DNA from: Rhabdothermincola salaria
Lineage (GTDB): Bacteria > Actinomycetota > Acidimicrobiia > Acidimicrobiales > Acidimicrobilacustridaceae
DNA: 64,000 nt
Direction: 5' to 3'
Assembly (NCBI RefSeq): GCF_021246445.1
Contig: NZ_JAJQXW010000002.1
Location: forward strand, 496,001-560,000
Within the stretch, counting starts at the first letter, position 1. Every line of letters begins with the position of its first letter. The translations under genes and the position numbers were made by a program. Below, one piece after another: positions 54,368 to 61,910 of the stretch. The notes beneath the pieces were generated by a model. The model did not search any database, was not told the origin of the DNA, and saw only the letters and a program-made list of their open reading frames with translations.

Positions 54368-54408
54368 CGCCGGCCCCCGACGCGGTGTCCTCCGACCCAT
54401 GCGGCCAT
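54364..54408 (-). CDS. Possible 14-residue leader peptide coupled to the MFS gene
   Basis: ATG 54408, preceded by a perfect AGGAGG (54418-54423) at 9 nt, opens 14 codons (MAAWVGGHRVGGRR) whose stop overlaps the MFS start as ATGA. The strong ribosome site sits here rather than before the MFS ATG, so translational coupling is plausible. It may equally be chance, with the site serving the MFS ATG at 54400. Confidence 0.38.
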   Translation of the reverse strand: MAAWVGGHRVGGRR

Positions 54409-54427
54409 CGACGTCAGCCTCCTGATG

Positions 54428-54445
54428 CTCAAATGATGGTTTGAG
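54428..54445. promoter_or_regulatory. ArsR-type operator 1 (covers the MFS -10 and start site)
   Basis: CTCAAATGATGGTTTGAG is a perfect dyad (6-bp arms, 6-nt centre). It overlaps the MFS -10 TATCCT. Its partner lies 40 bp away, four helical turns. Confidence 0.65.
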
Positions 54446-54472
54446 GATAAGGGTGGAGCGGCGAAGAATCAA
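54444..54472 (-). promoter_or_regulatory. Promoter of the MFS transporter gene
   Basis: On the minus strand TTGATT (54472-54467), a 17-bp spacer and TATCCT (54449-54444). The -35 lies inside operator 2, the -10 touches operator 1. Confidence 0.55.
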
Positions 54473-54485
54473 ACGATAACTTGAG
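54468..54485. promoter_or_regulatory. ArsR-type operator 2 (covers the regulator's own -10)
   Basis: ATCAAACGATAACTTGAG matches operator 1 at 13 of 18 positions, keeping the TCAAA and TTGAG arms. It covers TAACTT (54477-54482), a -10 only 6 nt before the regulator's ATG 54489, suggesting autoregulation of a nearly leaderless transcript. Confidence 0.6.
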
Positions 54486-54488
54486 GAC

Positions 54489-55175
54489 ATGTCGGAGCAT
54501 CCGAGGAGGGAGGCCAAGAACGAGCTGTTCGACGCCTTCGCATCGGTGGCCAAGGCCCTGAGCAGCGGGCGCCGGGTCGAGATCGTCGACCTGCTGGCCC
54601 AGGGCGAACGATCGGTCGAGGAGGTCGCCCGCGAGATCGACCAGAGCGTGGCCAACACCTCCCACCACCTGCGCAGCCTGGCCACCTCCGGTCTGGTGCG
54701 ATCGCGCCGTGACGGACAGCGCATCATCTATCGCCTCGCCAGCGACCGGGTGGCCGAGCTGTGGGCGGCCATGCGAGACGTGGCCGCCACCCACGTCGCC
54801 GACATCGAGGTGCTCGCCGAGGCCTACCTGGGGGCGCGCGACGAGGTGCAGGAGGTCACCGCCGACGAGTTGGCGCGACGCGTCCGCCGAGGCCGGGCGA
54901 TCGTGATCGACGTCCGCCCCACGACGGAGTACCAGGCCGGGCACATCGCCGGGGCCCGTTCGATCCCTCTCGACCGACTGGCCGACGTGGTCGACGACCT
55001 GCCGGACGATCGCGACGTGATCGCCTACTGCCGCGGTCCGTACTGCGTGTACGCCGACGACGCCGTCCGACTTCTCACCGCTCGTGGGATCTCGAGTCGC
55101 CGCCTCGACGTCGGCTACCCGGAGTGGGTGCGTGACGGACGCCCGATCGAGAGCAGCGACGAGCGCATCGCCTGA
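54489..55175 (+). CDS. ArsR-family repressor fused to a rhodanese domain
   Basis: A 228-residue protein. Residues ~12-100 are an ArsR winged helix (ALSSGRRVEIVDLLAQGERS, QSVANTSHHLRSLATSGLV, RRDGQRIIYRL). Residues ~122-220 are a rhodanese domain with the active-site loop YCRGPYCVYAD (Cys181, with Cys186 close by), DVRPTTEYQAGHI and GYPEWV. Rhodaneses carry sulphur as a persulphide on this Cys, so the DNA binding may respond to sulphane sulphur, reactive thiol chemistry or metals. No classical ArsR metal-site cysteines are visible in the helix-turn-helix part. Divergent MFS gene and two operators in between indicate control of both genes. This fusion is known in actinobacteria and proteobacteria; its ligand here is inferred only. 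Confidence 0.9.
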   Translation: MSEHPRREAKNELFDAFASVAKALSSGRRVEIVDLLAQGERSVEEVAREIDQSVANTSHHLRSLATSGLVRSRRDGQRIIYRLASDRVAELWAAMRDVAATHVADIEVLAEAYLGARDEVQEVTADELARRVRRGRAIVIDVRPTTEYQAGHIAGARSIPLDRLADVVDDLPDDRDVIAYCRGPYCVYADDAVRLLTARGISSRRLDVGYPEWVRDGRPIESSDERIA

Positions 55176-55218
55176 ACGTGCTCGCCGTCTGACGACCGGT
55201 GGTGGGCCGCCGTCGGGG

Positions 55219-56103
55219 TCAGGCCAGGCTGCCGGAGGCGATGGGGGTGCTGGAGGGGGCGGTGCTGCCCCCCACGGGCTCCTCGGAGATGGCCAGCTGC
55301 CGGCTGGACCCGGCCGCCACCACCGCGACCTGTGGGTTCGCGCCGAGCAGGCCCAGCGACACCGGCGTGGCACCGTCCACCGACCAGAGCTGGTAGGTGC
55401 GGTCGTCGGCCAGCGCGGGCAGGTCGTCGCCCAGGACGAAGGCCCGTCCGTCGGGGTCGACCACCACCTCGATCTCGGCCCCGTCGGCCCCCTCGAGCAC
55501 GCCGCGTCGGCTTCCTGGCTCCTCGGCGGCCCGTTCGGCGGCCGCGGTGAGGCGCTGGGCGAGATCGCCGTTGCCCGAGCCCTCGTCGCGGACCACCACG
55601 ATGCCGAGCACGAGGGCCACCGCGGCGGCGACGCCGGCGACGGCGGCGAGGACGCGTGTCGTGGTGGGTGACGCTCCCGCGCGTCGGGCTCGTCGCTGGG
55701 CCAGCTCGTCGGTGCGGTCGGCGGCCAGAGGGGCGGGGGTGCCGGTCGGGGCGGCCGGGGGTGCGACGGCGTCGGACCCGGTCGGGGTGCTCGCGACGGT
55801 CGGCGTCGCGGGCGGGTCCTCAGGGGTCGTCGTGACCTCGGGGGCGGTGTCCCGGGGCGGAAGGCTGGCGGCGATCTGGTCCCACAGGGCCGGAGGCGGC
55901 TCCACGGCCTGTGCCGCGGTCAGCTCGTCGATGGCGTGCGTGAGGCGGTCGGCCTCGCGGCGGGCGTCCGGGTCGTGGGCGAGGCGGGCCTCGACCGCGG
56001 CTCGTTCGTCGGCGTCGAGGGCGTCGAGGGCGTACGCGCCGAGCAGGTCGTCGATCTCGTCGGCGGAGCCGTCGTCGGAGGATCGTGGGATGTCGGGGGT
56101 CAT
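55219..56103 (-). CDS. Anti-sigma-K-factor-like (RskA) membrane protein
   Basis: A 294-residue type II membrane protein. The N-terminal cytoplasmic anti-sigma domain has the hallmark LLGAYALDALDADERAAVEA (~20-39). A long Pro/Thr/Ala-rich linker follows, then one membrane helix (VLAAVAGVAAAVALVLGIVV) and an extracytoplasmic RskA domain (DRTYQLWSVDGATPVSLGLL...). It should hold the adjacent ECF sigma factor inactive until cleavage or redox release. ATG 56103 overlaps the sigma stop by ATGA, typical for such pairs. No CXXC zinc motif in the N-terminal domain, in line with the RskA group. Confidence 0.88.
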   Translation of the reverse strand: MTPDIPRSSDDGSADEIDDLLGAYALDALDADERAAVEARLAHDPDARREADRLTHAIDELTAAQAVEPPPALWDQIAASLPPRDTAPEVTTTPEDPPATPTVASTPTGSDAVAPPAAPTGTPAPLAADRTDELAQRRARRAGASPTTTRVLAAVAGVAAAVALVLGIVVVRDEGSGNGDLAQRLTAAAERAAEEPGSRRGVLEGADGAEIEVVVDPDGRAFVLGDDLPALADDRTYQLWSVDGATPVSLGLLGANPQVAVVAAGSSRQLAISEEPVGGSTAPSSTPIASGSLA

Positions 56104-56678
56104 GGCGTCGTCCCCAGGCCGGCGTCGGACAGGGCGTTGCTGAGCTTGTTGAGGCCCAGACGGATGCGGCTCTTCACCGTGCCTTCGGGCAACGACAGCA
56201 TCGCAGCCACCTCCCGGTAGGTGTGGCCACCGAAGTAGGCGAGCTCGATGGCCTGCCGTTCCCCGTCGGAGAGCTCGGCGAGCGCGTCGCGCACGATCTC
56301 GGAACGGATGAGCGCCCAGACCTCGCGGTCGACGTCGTCGTGCTGGAGGTTCACGGGGTCGCGCCGGTGGTCGTCGTCCTCGCGCCGGGCTCGCGCCTGT
56401 TCCGATCGGATGCGCTCGATGGAGCGGCTCTGGGTCTCGCGGTAGAGGAAGGACCGCAAGGCCCCTCGGGTCGGGTCGTAGCGCCGGGGTTCGGTCCAGA
56501 GGCGCAGGAACACCTCCTGCACGACTTCCTCGGCCCGGTGCTCGTCGGAGAGCACCCGCCGGGCGAGCGCGTACATGGCGCCGGCGTGACGGTCGTAGAC
56601 CTCGCGCAACGCGGCCTCGGAGCCGTCGACGACGGCGTGCATGAGATCGGCGTCGCCGGTGGCTGGTGGAGGAGACAT
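56100..56678 (-). CDS. ECF RNA polymerase sigma factor (SigK-like)
   Basis: A 192-residue ECF sigma factor. Region 2 (~23-90) carries YDRHAGAMYALARRVLSDEH and EEVVQEVFLRLW; region 4 (~130-180) carries LAELSDGERQAIELAYFGGHT with YREVAAMLSLPEGTVKSRIR, the -35-binding helix-turn-helix. No region 3 or 1. The pairing with the RskA-like gene through a 4-bp overlap defines its regulation. A TAGGGT -10-like box lies 36 nt upstream (56715-56720). Its regulon is not visible, though envelope or redox stress is usual for SigK-type pairs. Confidence 0.9.
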   Translation of the reverse strand: MSPPPATGDADLMHAVVDGSEAALREVYDRHAGAMYALARRVLSDEHRAEEVVQEVFLRLWTEPRRYDPTRGALRSFLYRETQSRSIERIRSEQARARREDDDHRRDPVNLQHDDVDREVWALIRSEIVRDALAELSDGERQAIELAYFGGHTYREVAAMLSLPEGTVKSRIRLGLNKLSNALSDAGLGTTP

Positions 56679-56714
56679 GGGGAGAGAGCGCGTGCCCGGG
56701 GCCGGGACGCGACG

Positions 56715-56720
56715 ACCCTA
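56715..56720 (-). promoter_or_regulatory. -10-like box TAGGGT upstream of the sigma-factor operon
   Basis: On the minus strand TAGGGT lies 36 nt before ATG 56678. Autoregulated ECF promoters usually show another motif, so this may be the housekeeping promoter. Confidence 0.33.
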
Positions 56721-56759
56721 CCGGCGCCGCTCCCGGTCGACCGAGGCGGGGCACGGTGC

Positions 56760-56867
56760 TCAGCCATCGGTGTCGTCGAGCGGGTGGTCGCGGAAGGCGT
56801 CGAAGCCGATGCCCTCGAGGTCGAGGCGTTCGTCGAGTCGATCGGGCACGGGCATCGGCGCAGGCAT
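56760..56867 (-). CDS. Possible 35-residue small protein
   Basis: ATG 56867 is preceded by GGAGA at a good distance and opens 35 codons to TGA at 56762-56760. The product is acidic (MPAPMPVPDRLDERLDLEGI, then GFDAFRDHPLDDTDG), soluble and without recognised domain. It lies between the ClC gene and the sigma gene, in a 304-bp stretch otherwise without genes. Codon third positions are GC-rich like the neighbours. It may be a true small protein or chance. Confidence 0.4.
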   Translation of the reverse strand: MPAPMPVPDRLDERLDLEGIGFDAFRDHPLDDTDG

Positions 56868-56982
56868 GGGGTCTCCTCGCAAGGGTCCGACGGGCGCCGT
56901 GGGTCGTGGCGCGCCAGTGCCCCCACTCCGCGACGGATGCCCCGGGCGGATGTCTGGCCGGCTCCGGGGCCCGACGCGATCG

Positions 56983-58203
56983 TCAGCGGCCGCTGGTGGC
57001 GTCGCCGGCGGGCTCGCCGCCGGTGGCAGTCGGCTCCGGCGGGAGCAGACGGGCCGGCCCGGCGAGGGCCAGCGCGGCCGCGGCGCCGGCGGCGCCGATG
57101 AGGATGACGACGGCGTAGGACGGCGGGGCCACGTACATGGTGAGCAGGAACGCGGCGGCGATGCGTCCCTTCAGGAACACGGCGCTCACCGCTGCGGTGC
57201 CCGCCACCATCACGATGTCGGTCTCGAGTCCGAGCCCGTCGGCGAGGAGCACTGCGGCGGCGGACACCGAGAAGAACAGCGGGAAGACCGGGCCGCCGCG
57301 CCAGCCGGCACCGAGGGCGATCACCAGCGCCACCCACTTGGCGACCACGAGGTAGGCGAGGGTGCCGTAGCCGAGCTCCGGGAGCGACTGGTAGCCGGTC
57401 TGGCCCGAGAACAACACGAGGTGGGTGGGCAGGGCGAGCAGGGCGAACAGCAAGCCGGCGACCATGGCGAAGGGGATGGGCGCCCGTCGGAAGCGAGCGG
57501 CCTCCTCTGCCCGGTTGGCGATGTGGGCGCCCCAGGCGATGGGCAGCGCGGCGAGCGCGCCGAAGCCGAAGGCGACGAGCACCACGCCGACGCCCAGGTC
57601 GCCGTCGAACGTGCCGAAGCGGAAGCTGGTGTCGAGCTGACCGAAGGGCAGCCACCGGTACGTGACCAGCCCGGCGACGGCAGCCAGCCAGTAGGGGAGC
57701 TGGCGCACGGCGCGAGGTAGAGCGTCGTCGTTCTCGGCCCCGAAGGCCTGGCGGACGAGGCGACGAGCCCCGTGCACGCGGTCGCTGATCCAGGTCGCCG
57801 ACCCGCCGAGAAGGCCGGCCAGGGCCGCCTCGAACCCGACGGGGCCGCCGGCGACGAGGGCGAACAACGAGTTGAGCATCGTGGCCGGGATCGTCCTCGG
57901 CTCGACCTGCCCGTGGTTCTTCCACTTGGCCACGACCCGCTCGATGGACTCCGGCTGGTTGCCGAGCAGCATCTGGCCGAGCCCGACGACGAGCCCGCCC
58001 CCGATGAGGATGGCGAACGGCCACCACGAGGAGTACGGGTCGACTCCGGCCCGGTCGGGGAGTGTGTCCCAGACCAGGTCGAGGCCCGATTCGTAGAGCC
58101 AGATGAAGCCGGCGGTGATCAGCGCGGCGAGGGCGCCACCGGCCATCGCCACTGCGAGGAGCGCAGCGACGGAACCCAGCTCACCCGCGCGCCGCCCTCC
58201 CAT
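56983..58203 (-). CDS. ClC-family chloride channel/antiporter-like membrane protein
   Basis: A 406-residue polytopic protein with 10-12 hydrophobic segments. Segments with ClC landmarks: GGPVGFEAALAGLLGG in place of GREGP, and GAGWRGGPVFPLFFSVSAAA in place of the GxFxP filter region, followed by VAGTAAVSAVFLKGRIAAAF, typical of late ClC helices. The GREGP glutamate position is shifted or replaced (GFEAA), so gating or coupling could differ. ATG 58203 has no ribosome site but a TACGGT -10-like box at 8 nt, suggesting leaderless expression. The C-terminal ~25 residues are hydrophilic. Anion transport is the family role; ion not provable here. Confidence 0.78.
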   Translation of the reverse strand: MGGRRAGELGSVAALLAVAMAGGALAALITAGFIWLYESGLDLVWDTLPDRAGVDPYSSWWPFAILIGGGLVVGLGQMLLGNQPESIERVVAKWKNHGQVEPRTIPATMLNSLFALVAGGPVGFEAALAGLLGGSATWISDRVHGARRLVRQAFGAENDDALPRAVRQLPYWLAAVAGLVTYRWLPFGQLDTSFRFGTFDGDLGVGVVLVAFGFGALAALPIAWGAHIANRAEEAARFRRAPIPFAMVAGLLFALLALPTHLVLFSGQTGYQSLPELGYGTLAYLVVAKWVALVIALGAGWRGGPVFPLFFSVSAAAVLLADGLGLETDIVMVAGTAAVSAVFLKGRIAAAFLLTMYVAPPSYAVVILIGAAGAAAALALAGPARLLPPEPTATGGEPAGDATSGR

Positions 58204-58211
58204 GCGGACTC

Positions 58212-58217
58212 ACCGTA
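58212..58217 (-). promoter_or_regulatory. -10 box TACGGT, leaderless promoter of the ClC gene
   Basis: On the minus strand TACGGT ends exactly 8 nt before ATG 58203, with no Shine-Dalgarno sequence. Confidence 0.45.
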
Positions 58218-58274
58218 GTCACCCACCCGAGGGCGGCGGAGCACGCGAGGCGGGGGCTCCGACCTCAGGCGGCG

Positions 58275-58754
58275 TCAACCAGCGGGGGCGGCGGGTGGGC
58301 TGTCGGCCACGGCCAGCTTGGCGTTGGCGAAGCGCTCGTCGTCGGTGACCTCTGCGCCGAAGCCGGGAGGTGGGGTGAAGGCTCGGGAGGCTTCGTCGCT
58401 GTCGAACTCGACCTCGACGACGCTCAGCCCCTCGAGACGTCCGCGGTAGCGATCCAGCTCGGCGACGAGGCCTCCGCTGATCGGCACCCGGTGCCGCACC
58501 TTCTGCAGACGGCTGCCGGCGGTGAGCTCCCACAGCTGGTCGAAGGTCTCGGCGTCGACCGGGATCTCCACCTCGGTGCGGCTGCGCCCCTTGCCTGCCT
58601 TCCAGGTGACCACGTGGTGGTCGCCGTAGCGACGGACGCGGATCTCGACGTCGGGGCCGAAGTACCCCTGGTCGATCTCGTCCGCGCTGGTCTCTTCGTT
58701 GGCGTCCCAGTCGTCGTCCTCGACCAGGAACTTGCGCTCGATCTCGGTGCCCAT
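58275..58754 (-). CDS. CYTH-domain protein (triphosphate tunnel metalloenzyme-like)
   Basis: A 159-residue CYTH protein. It opens with the defining MGTEIERKFLV (ExExK), followed by the paired Lys/Arg strands of the tunnel: EIRVRRYGDHHVVTWKAGKG, then EVEIPV, ELDRYRGRLEGLSVVEVEF. Family members bind triphosphate or polyphosphate with divalent metal in a beta-barrel tunnel. ATG 58754 is chosen because it gives the canonical N-terminus and has GGAG upstream; a longer frame starts at 58787. It is divergent from a CHAD gene, the usual functional partner, here encoded separately. Likely role: inorganic (poly)phosphate or thiamine-triphosphate chemistry. Confidence 0.9.
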   Translation of the reverse strand: MGTEIERKFLVEDDDWDANEETSADEIDQGYFGPDVEIRVRRYGDHHVVTWKAGKGRSRTEVEIPVDAETFDQLWELTAGSRLQKVRHRVPISGGLVAELDRYRGRLEGLSVVEVEFDSDEASRAFTPPPGFGAEVTDDERFANAKLAVADSPPAAPAG

Positions 58755-58947
58755 GGTGCTCCGTCTCCCTGCCCGCGGCGTCGTCATCCGATCACGTCAC
58801 GGCGCCCACGTCACGGCGCCGCCCCTCATCCGGGGAGCCGTGGGCATGATCCGTACCCGGTGCCGCCTCGCGACACACCGGGAGTATGGGCGGGCGCATC
58901 ATCGGGTACGAGCGCACCGAGACACGACGAACCATCGGGATGGGGCC

Positions 58948-60018
58948 ATGGCCTACGCCATCGAACGCGAGAACACAGTCGAGGAGTCGGTGCGAGCCGC
59001 CGCCGCCGAGCAGGTCGACAAGGCCCTCGGTGACCTTCGGGACCTGGGGCGGATCGGCCCGGTCGAGGCGGTCCACGACTGCCGGAAGCGTTGCAAGAAG
59101 CTTCGTGGGCTCGTGCGACTCGTCCGCCCGTCGATGGGCAGCCAGTACGGGGAGGCCAACGCCGTCTTCCGCGACGCAGCCCGCGAGCTCAGCAGCATCC
59201 GGGATGCCCAGTCGCTGCTCGGCACCTTCGACGACGTCGTCGCCGCCAGCTCTGACCAGCTGCCCGACGGTGGGCTCCCCGCAGTGCGCGCCGGGCTGCG
59301 CCGGCGCGCGGTCGCGGCCACCACCGAGATCGAGGGCGACGACGATCGGGTGCAGCGGGCCCGTCGGCTCCTCGAAGAGGGGCGCGATGCGATCGACGGC
59401 TGGTCGTTGGCCGACGACGGTTGGGATGCCATCGGCCCCGGGCTCGCCAAGACCTACGCCCGCGGCCGCAAGGCCATCGCCAGCATCGCCGACGCACCGT
59501 CGCCCGAGAACTTCCACGAGTGGCGCAAGCGCGCCAAGTACACCTGGTACCACGTCCGCCTCGTCGAACGCGCTGCCCCCTCGGTGCTCGTGCCGCTGGG
59601 TGAGCGGTTCCACGATCTGGCTGACGCGCTCGGCGATGCCCACGACCTGGCCGTCCTCGAGCGGCAGCTGACGACCAGCCCCGAGGAGTTCGGCGGCGAC
59701 GAGCAGATCGAAGGCGCTCTCATCGTGCTGCGGGGCCGGCGGATGGCCCTCGAGGCTGCCGCTCGGAGCCTCGGGCCCCGGCTCTACGCCGAGAAGCCCG
59801 GTGCGTTCGTGGATCGTCTCGGCCGCTACTGGGACACGTGGCAGGCCCTGGGCGACGAGCTCCGCGCCGGTGAGATCGCCGACCTGTGCGCGCCCGTCGA
59901 CGGGTTGGAGGAACTGAACGTCGACCGGCTCAGCGCCATGGCCGGGGAGGCCGAGATCCCCGGGCGCTCCGGTATGCGCAAGGCGGACCTGATCGGTGCG
60001 CTCCGGGTTCGAGGCTGA
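58948..60018 (+). CDS. CHAD-domain protein with C-terminal Rho-N/SAP-like motif
   Basis: A 356-residue CHAD protein: two helical bundles with conserved His/Arg/Lys, e.g. VHDCRKRCKKLRGLVRLVRP near residue 40 and NFHEWRKRAKYTWYHVRLVE near 190, plus DAHDLAVLE. CHAD domains bind polyphosphate. The last ~40 residues (LNVDRLSAMAGEAEIPGRS, then GMRKADLIGALRVRG) look like a Rho N-terminal/SAP-type helix pair known to bind nucleic acid, an addition to the plain domain. ATG 58948 gives the usual AYAIERENTVEESVR opening. Divergent from the CYTH gene (193 bp). Confidence 0.87.
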   Translation: MAYAIERENTVEESVRAAAAEQVDKALGDLRDLGRIGPVEAVHDCRKRCKKLRGLVRLVRPSMGSQYGEANAVFRDAARELSSIRDAQSLLGTFDDVVAASSDQLPDGGLPAVRAGLRRRAVAATTEIEGDDDRVQRARRLLEEGRDAIDGWSLADDGWDAIGPGLAKTYARGRKAIASIADAPSPENFHEWRKRAKYTWYHVRLVERAAPSVLVPLGERFHDLADALGDAHDLAVLERQLTTSPEEFGGDEQIEGALIVLRGRRMALEAAARSLGPRLYAEKPGAFVDRLGRYWDTWQALGDELRAGEIADLCAPVDGLEELNVDRLSAMAGEAEIPGRSGMRKADLIGALRVRG

Positions 60019-60138
60019 CCGGACGGCTTCGACCTTCGGTTCCTGTCGACGCAGCTGAGCACCTCCCACCGGACGCGGAGGGCGCACAGCCGGGATCGCC
60101 TCCTCGCCGAGATCGCCGACGGCGACGTCGCGCCGGCG

Positions 60139-60885
60139 TCACCTCCCACGTTGGCGCTCGCCGGTGCGTTCGAGGAAGAAGGCGCCGAGCGAGCCGGCGA
60201 GGGTGGCGAACAGGATCGTGGCGTACAGCGCCAACGTCAGCTCGAGTGTGCCGGCCACCGCTCCGTCCAAGCCGAAGGGCTCTCCGCTGATGGTGGCGAA
60301 GGCCACGTCGTGGAGGGCTTCGGCGTAGGTGACGCCGGGGCCGTACTCGTAGAGGATCTGGCTGCCGCCGAGCACCATGCCGATGGTGGCGGCACCGAGG
60401 TAGGCGACGCGGCTGCCCAACGTGCGTCCGGCGGTCCGGGTGCCGCGCACCGAGGTGGCCACGGCCCGCCCCACCCGTGCACTGCGGGTCAGGGCGCGTA
60501 GGAAGCGCAGGAACGGCAGCACCAGGAAGACGACCTGCCACCAGTTGCGTCGAAGGAAGGCGGCCGTGGAGGGGGCGACCACCATGCGGGCCAGGAACTC
60601 CACCACGAACAGCGACCAGAGGGCCCAGCTGGCGACGTCGAACACCCAGCGCCACTCGGCCGTTGCGGGAGTGAGCCCCTCCGAGACCACGATGAGCACC
60701 AGCAGGATCCCGGCCACCGTGACGGGGACGTCCAGCTCGGCGGCGATGCGCTCGGCCAGCAGCTCCCGGTCCGACGGGGGCCGTTCGCGGAGCGGCACGT
60801 GCCCGGACCGTCGCGACGCCGTTCGTGGTGGTCCTGCCTCGTCGCTCCCGGCGGGCCCTGCACCGGCGGTGTCGGAGTCACCCAT
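60139..60885 (-). CDS. Voltage-sensor-like ion channel with non-canonical pore
   Basis: A 248-residue protein with a hydrophilic N-terminus (~1-50) and six hydrophobic segments of an ion-transport channel subunit. The fourth segment has regularly spaced arginines (RFLRALTRSARVGR, 127-140), as in S4 voltage sensors. The pore-loop region between segments 5 and 6 (~187-208) reads ATISGEPFG instead of the K+ filter TVGYG. Either this is a cation channel of altered selectivity or a sensor without a working pore. ATG 60885. Convergent with the CHAD gene, divergent from the hypothetical gene at 60985. Confidence 0.75.
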   Translation of the reverse strand: MGDSDTAGAGPAGSDEAGPPRTASRRSGHVPLRERPPSDRELLAERIAAELDVPVTVAGILLVLIVVSEGLTPATAEWRWVFDVASWALWSLFVVEFLARMVVAPSTAAFLRRNWWQVVFLVLPFLRFLRALTRSARVGRAVATSVRGTRTAGRTLGSRVAYLGAATIGMVLGGSQILYEYGPGVTYAEALHDVAFATISGEPFGLDGAVAGTLELTLALYATILFATLAGSLGAFFLERTGERQRGR

Positions 60886-60984
60886 CCCGGTGGACCTACC
60901 CTTCTTCGCCGCGAGCGTCCCCGGCGGTTCTCCCACTTGCCGGGGTGCGACGCCTGATCGAAGGCGACGACGTGGAGGAGACCG

Positions 60985-61848
60985 ATGGACGACGCTTCGA
61001 CCGAGCCCGACGAGGCCTACCGCCGGCTGCCAGGGGTCGGGCCGTATGCGCCGCGGCTCGGTGGTGCGCTGATCACCTGGGTGGAACCGATGCCGGAGCA
61101 CGTCGTCGGCTACAACCGCTGGTACGAGGACGATCACATGATCACCGGCGCCATGGCCATGCCGTGGATGTTCTCGTGTCGCCGCTGGGTGGCGCCGCGC
61201 TGGCTCCAGCACCTGCGCGGCCCGTCCGGTTCCCGGGTGGCCGTGCCGCTCGAAGCGGGGAAGTACATCGGGATCTACTGGATCAACGAGGGGCGCATCG
61301 ATGACCACCAGCAGTGGTCCCTCGGTACCAACAACCGCCTCCACGCCGACGGACGGGGCAGCTACCGGGGCGCTGGTCACGATCCCACGGAGGAGCGGCG
61401 CCACGTCTTCACTGCGTTCCACGACTACCTCGGGCCCGTCTACCGCGACGACGATGTGCCCCGCGACGTCCATGCGCTCGTCCAGCCCTATGGAGGGCTC
61501 GTGGTCGAGGTGATCGACGCCGTCGGGGGCGACCGGCCGGCCCTCGACCGCTGGCTGGCGGAGGAGCACCTCCCCACTGTCGTCGGCGGGCCGGTGGCGC
61601 TGTCGACGCGCTTCGGACCGCGCCCGCTCCCGCCGGACAAGTTGGGCCACGTCGCCGAGCTCGAAGGGGTGGAGCACGTCGTGGCGGTGCTGCACTTCCT
61701 CGACGTCGACCCGCGCGAGTGCTGGGAGGAGCACTTCGCCGACAGCGAGGCCCGCATCGCGGCCGGCGGCGTCGGGGCCCTCGCCGTGCAGGCCGCGTTC
61801 GTCCCCACGAAGCACGGCACCGATGCCTACACCGACGAGCTGTTCTAG
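60985..61848 (+). CDS. Hypothetical protein with two dimeric-alpha/beta-barrel-like halves
   Basis: A 287-residue protein of unknown function. GGAGGAG precedes the ATG. The first half has GYNRWYEDDHMITGAMAMPW and the second has LDRWLAEEHLPTVVGGPVAL, each resembling the x-x-W-x-x-x-H start of EthD/Dabb-type ferredoxin-like domains, so an internal duplication is likely. Each half continues to a beta strand pair (LITWVEPM, VAVLHFLDV). Such domains often act as small oxygenases, decarboxylases or binding proteins in degradation pathways. No ligand residue can be assigned with certainty. Convergent with the polyketide synthase gene. Confidence 0.7.
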   Translation: MDDASTEPDEAYRRLPGVGPYAPRLGGALITWVEPMPEHVVGYNRWYEDDHMITGAMAMPWMFSCRRWVAPRWLQHLRGPSGSRVAVPLEAGKYIGIYWINEGRIDDHQQWSLGTNNRLHADGRGSYRGAGHDPTEERRHVFTAFHDYLGPVYRDDDVPRDVHALVQPYGGLVVEVIDAVGGDRPALDRWLAEEHLPTVVGGPVALSTRFGPRPLPPDKLGHVAELEGVEHVVAVLHFLDVDPRECWEEHFADSEARIAAGGVGALAVQAAFVPTKHGTDAYTDELF

Positions 61849-61874
61849 GAGCGCCACCACGAGGTGCAGCCCCC

Positions 61875-61910
61875 GATCGACCGCGACGCGGGTGTCAGCG
61901 GAGGTCGATC
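61875..61910. terminator. Inverted repeat between convergent genes
   Basis: GATCGACC (61875-61882) and GGTCGATC (61903-61910) form an 8-bp stem with a 20-nt loop, overlapping the stop of the polyketide synthase gene. Possible shared terminator; the loop is long. Confidence 0.3.

Noticed and set aside
54364-54400. MFS start at ATG 54400 (MGRRTPRRGPA...)
   Set aside because: Adds 11 Arg/Pro-rich residues, and its ATG is 17 nt from the AGGAGG site. Kept only as an alternative to 54367.
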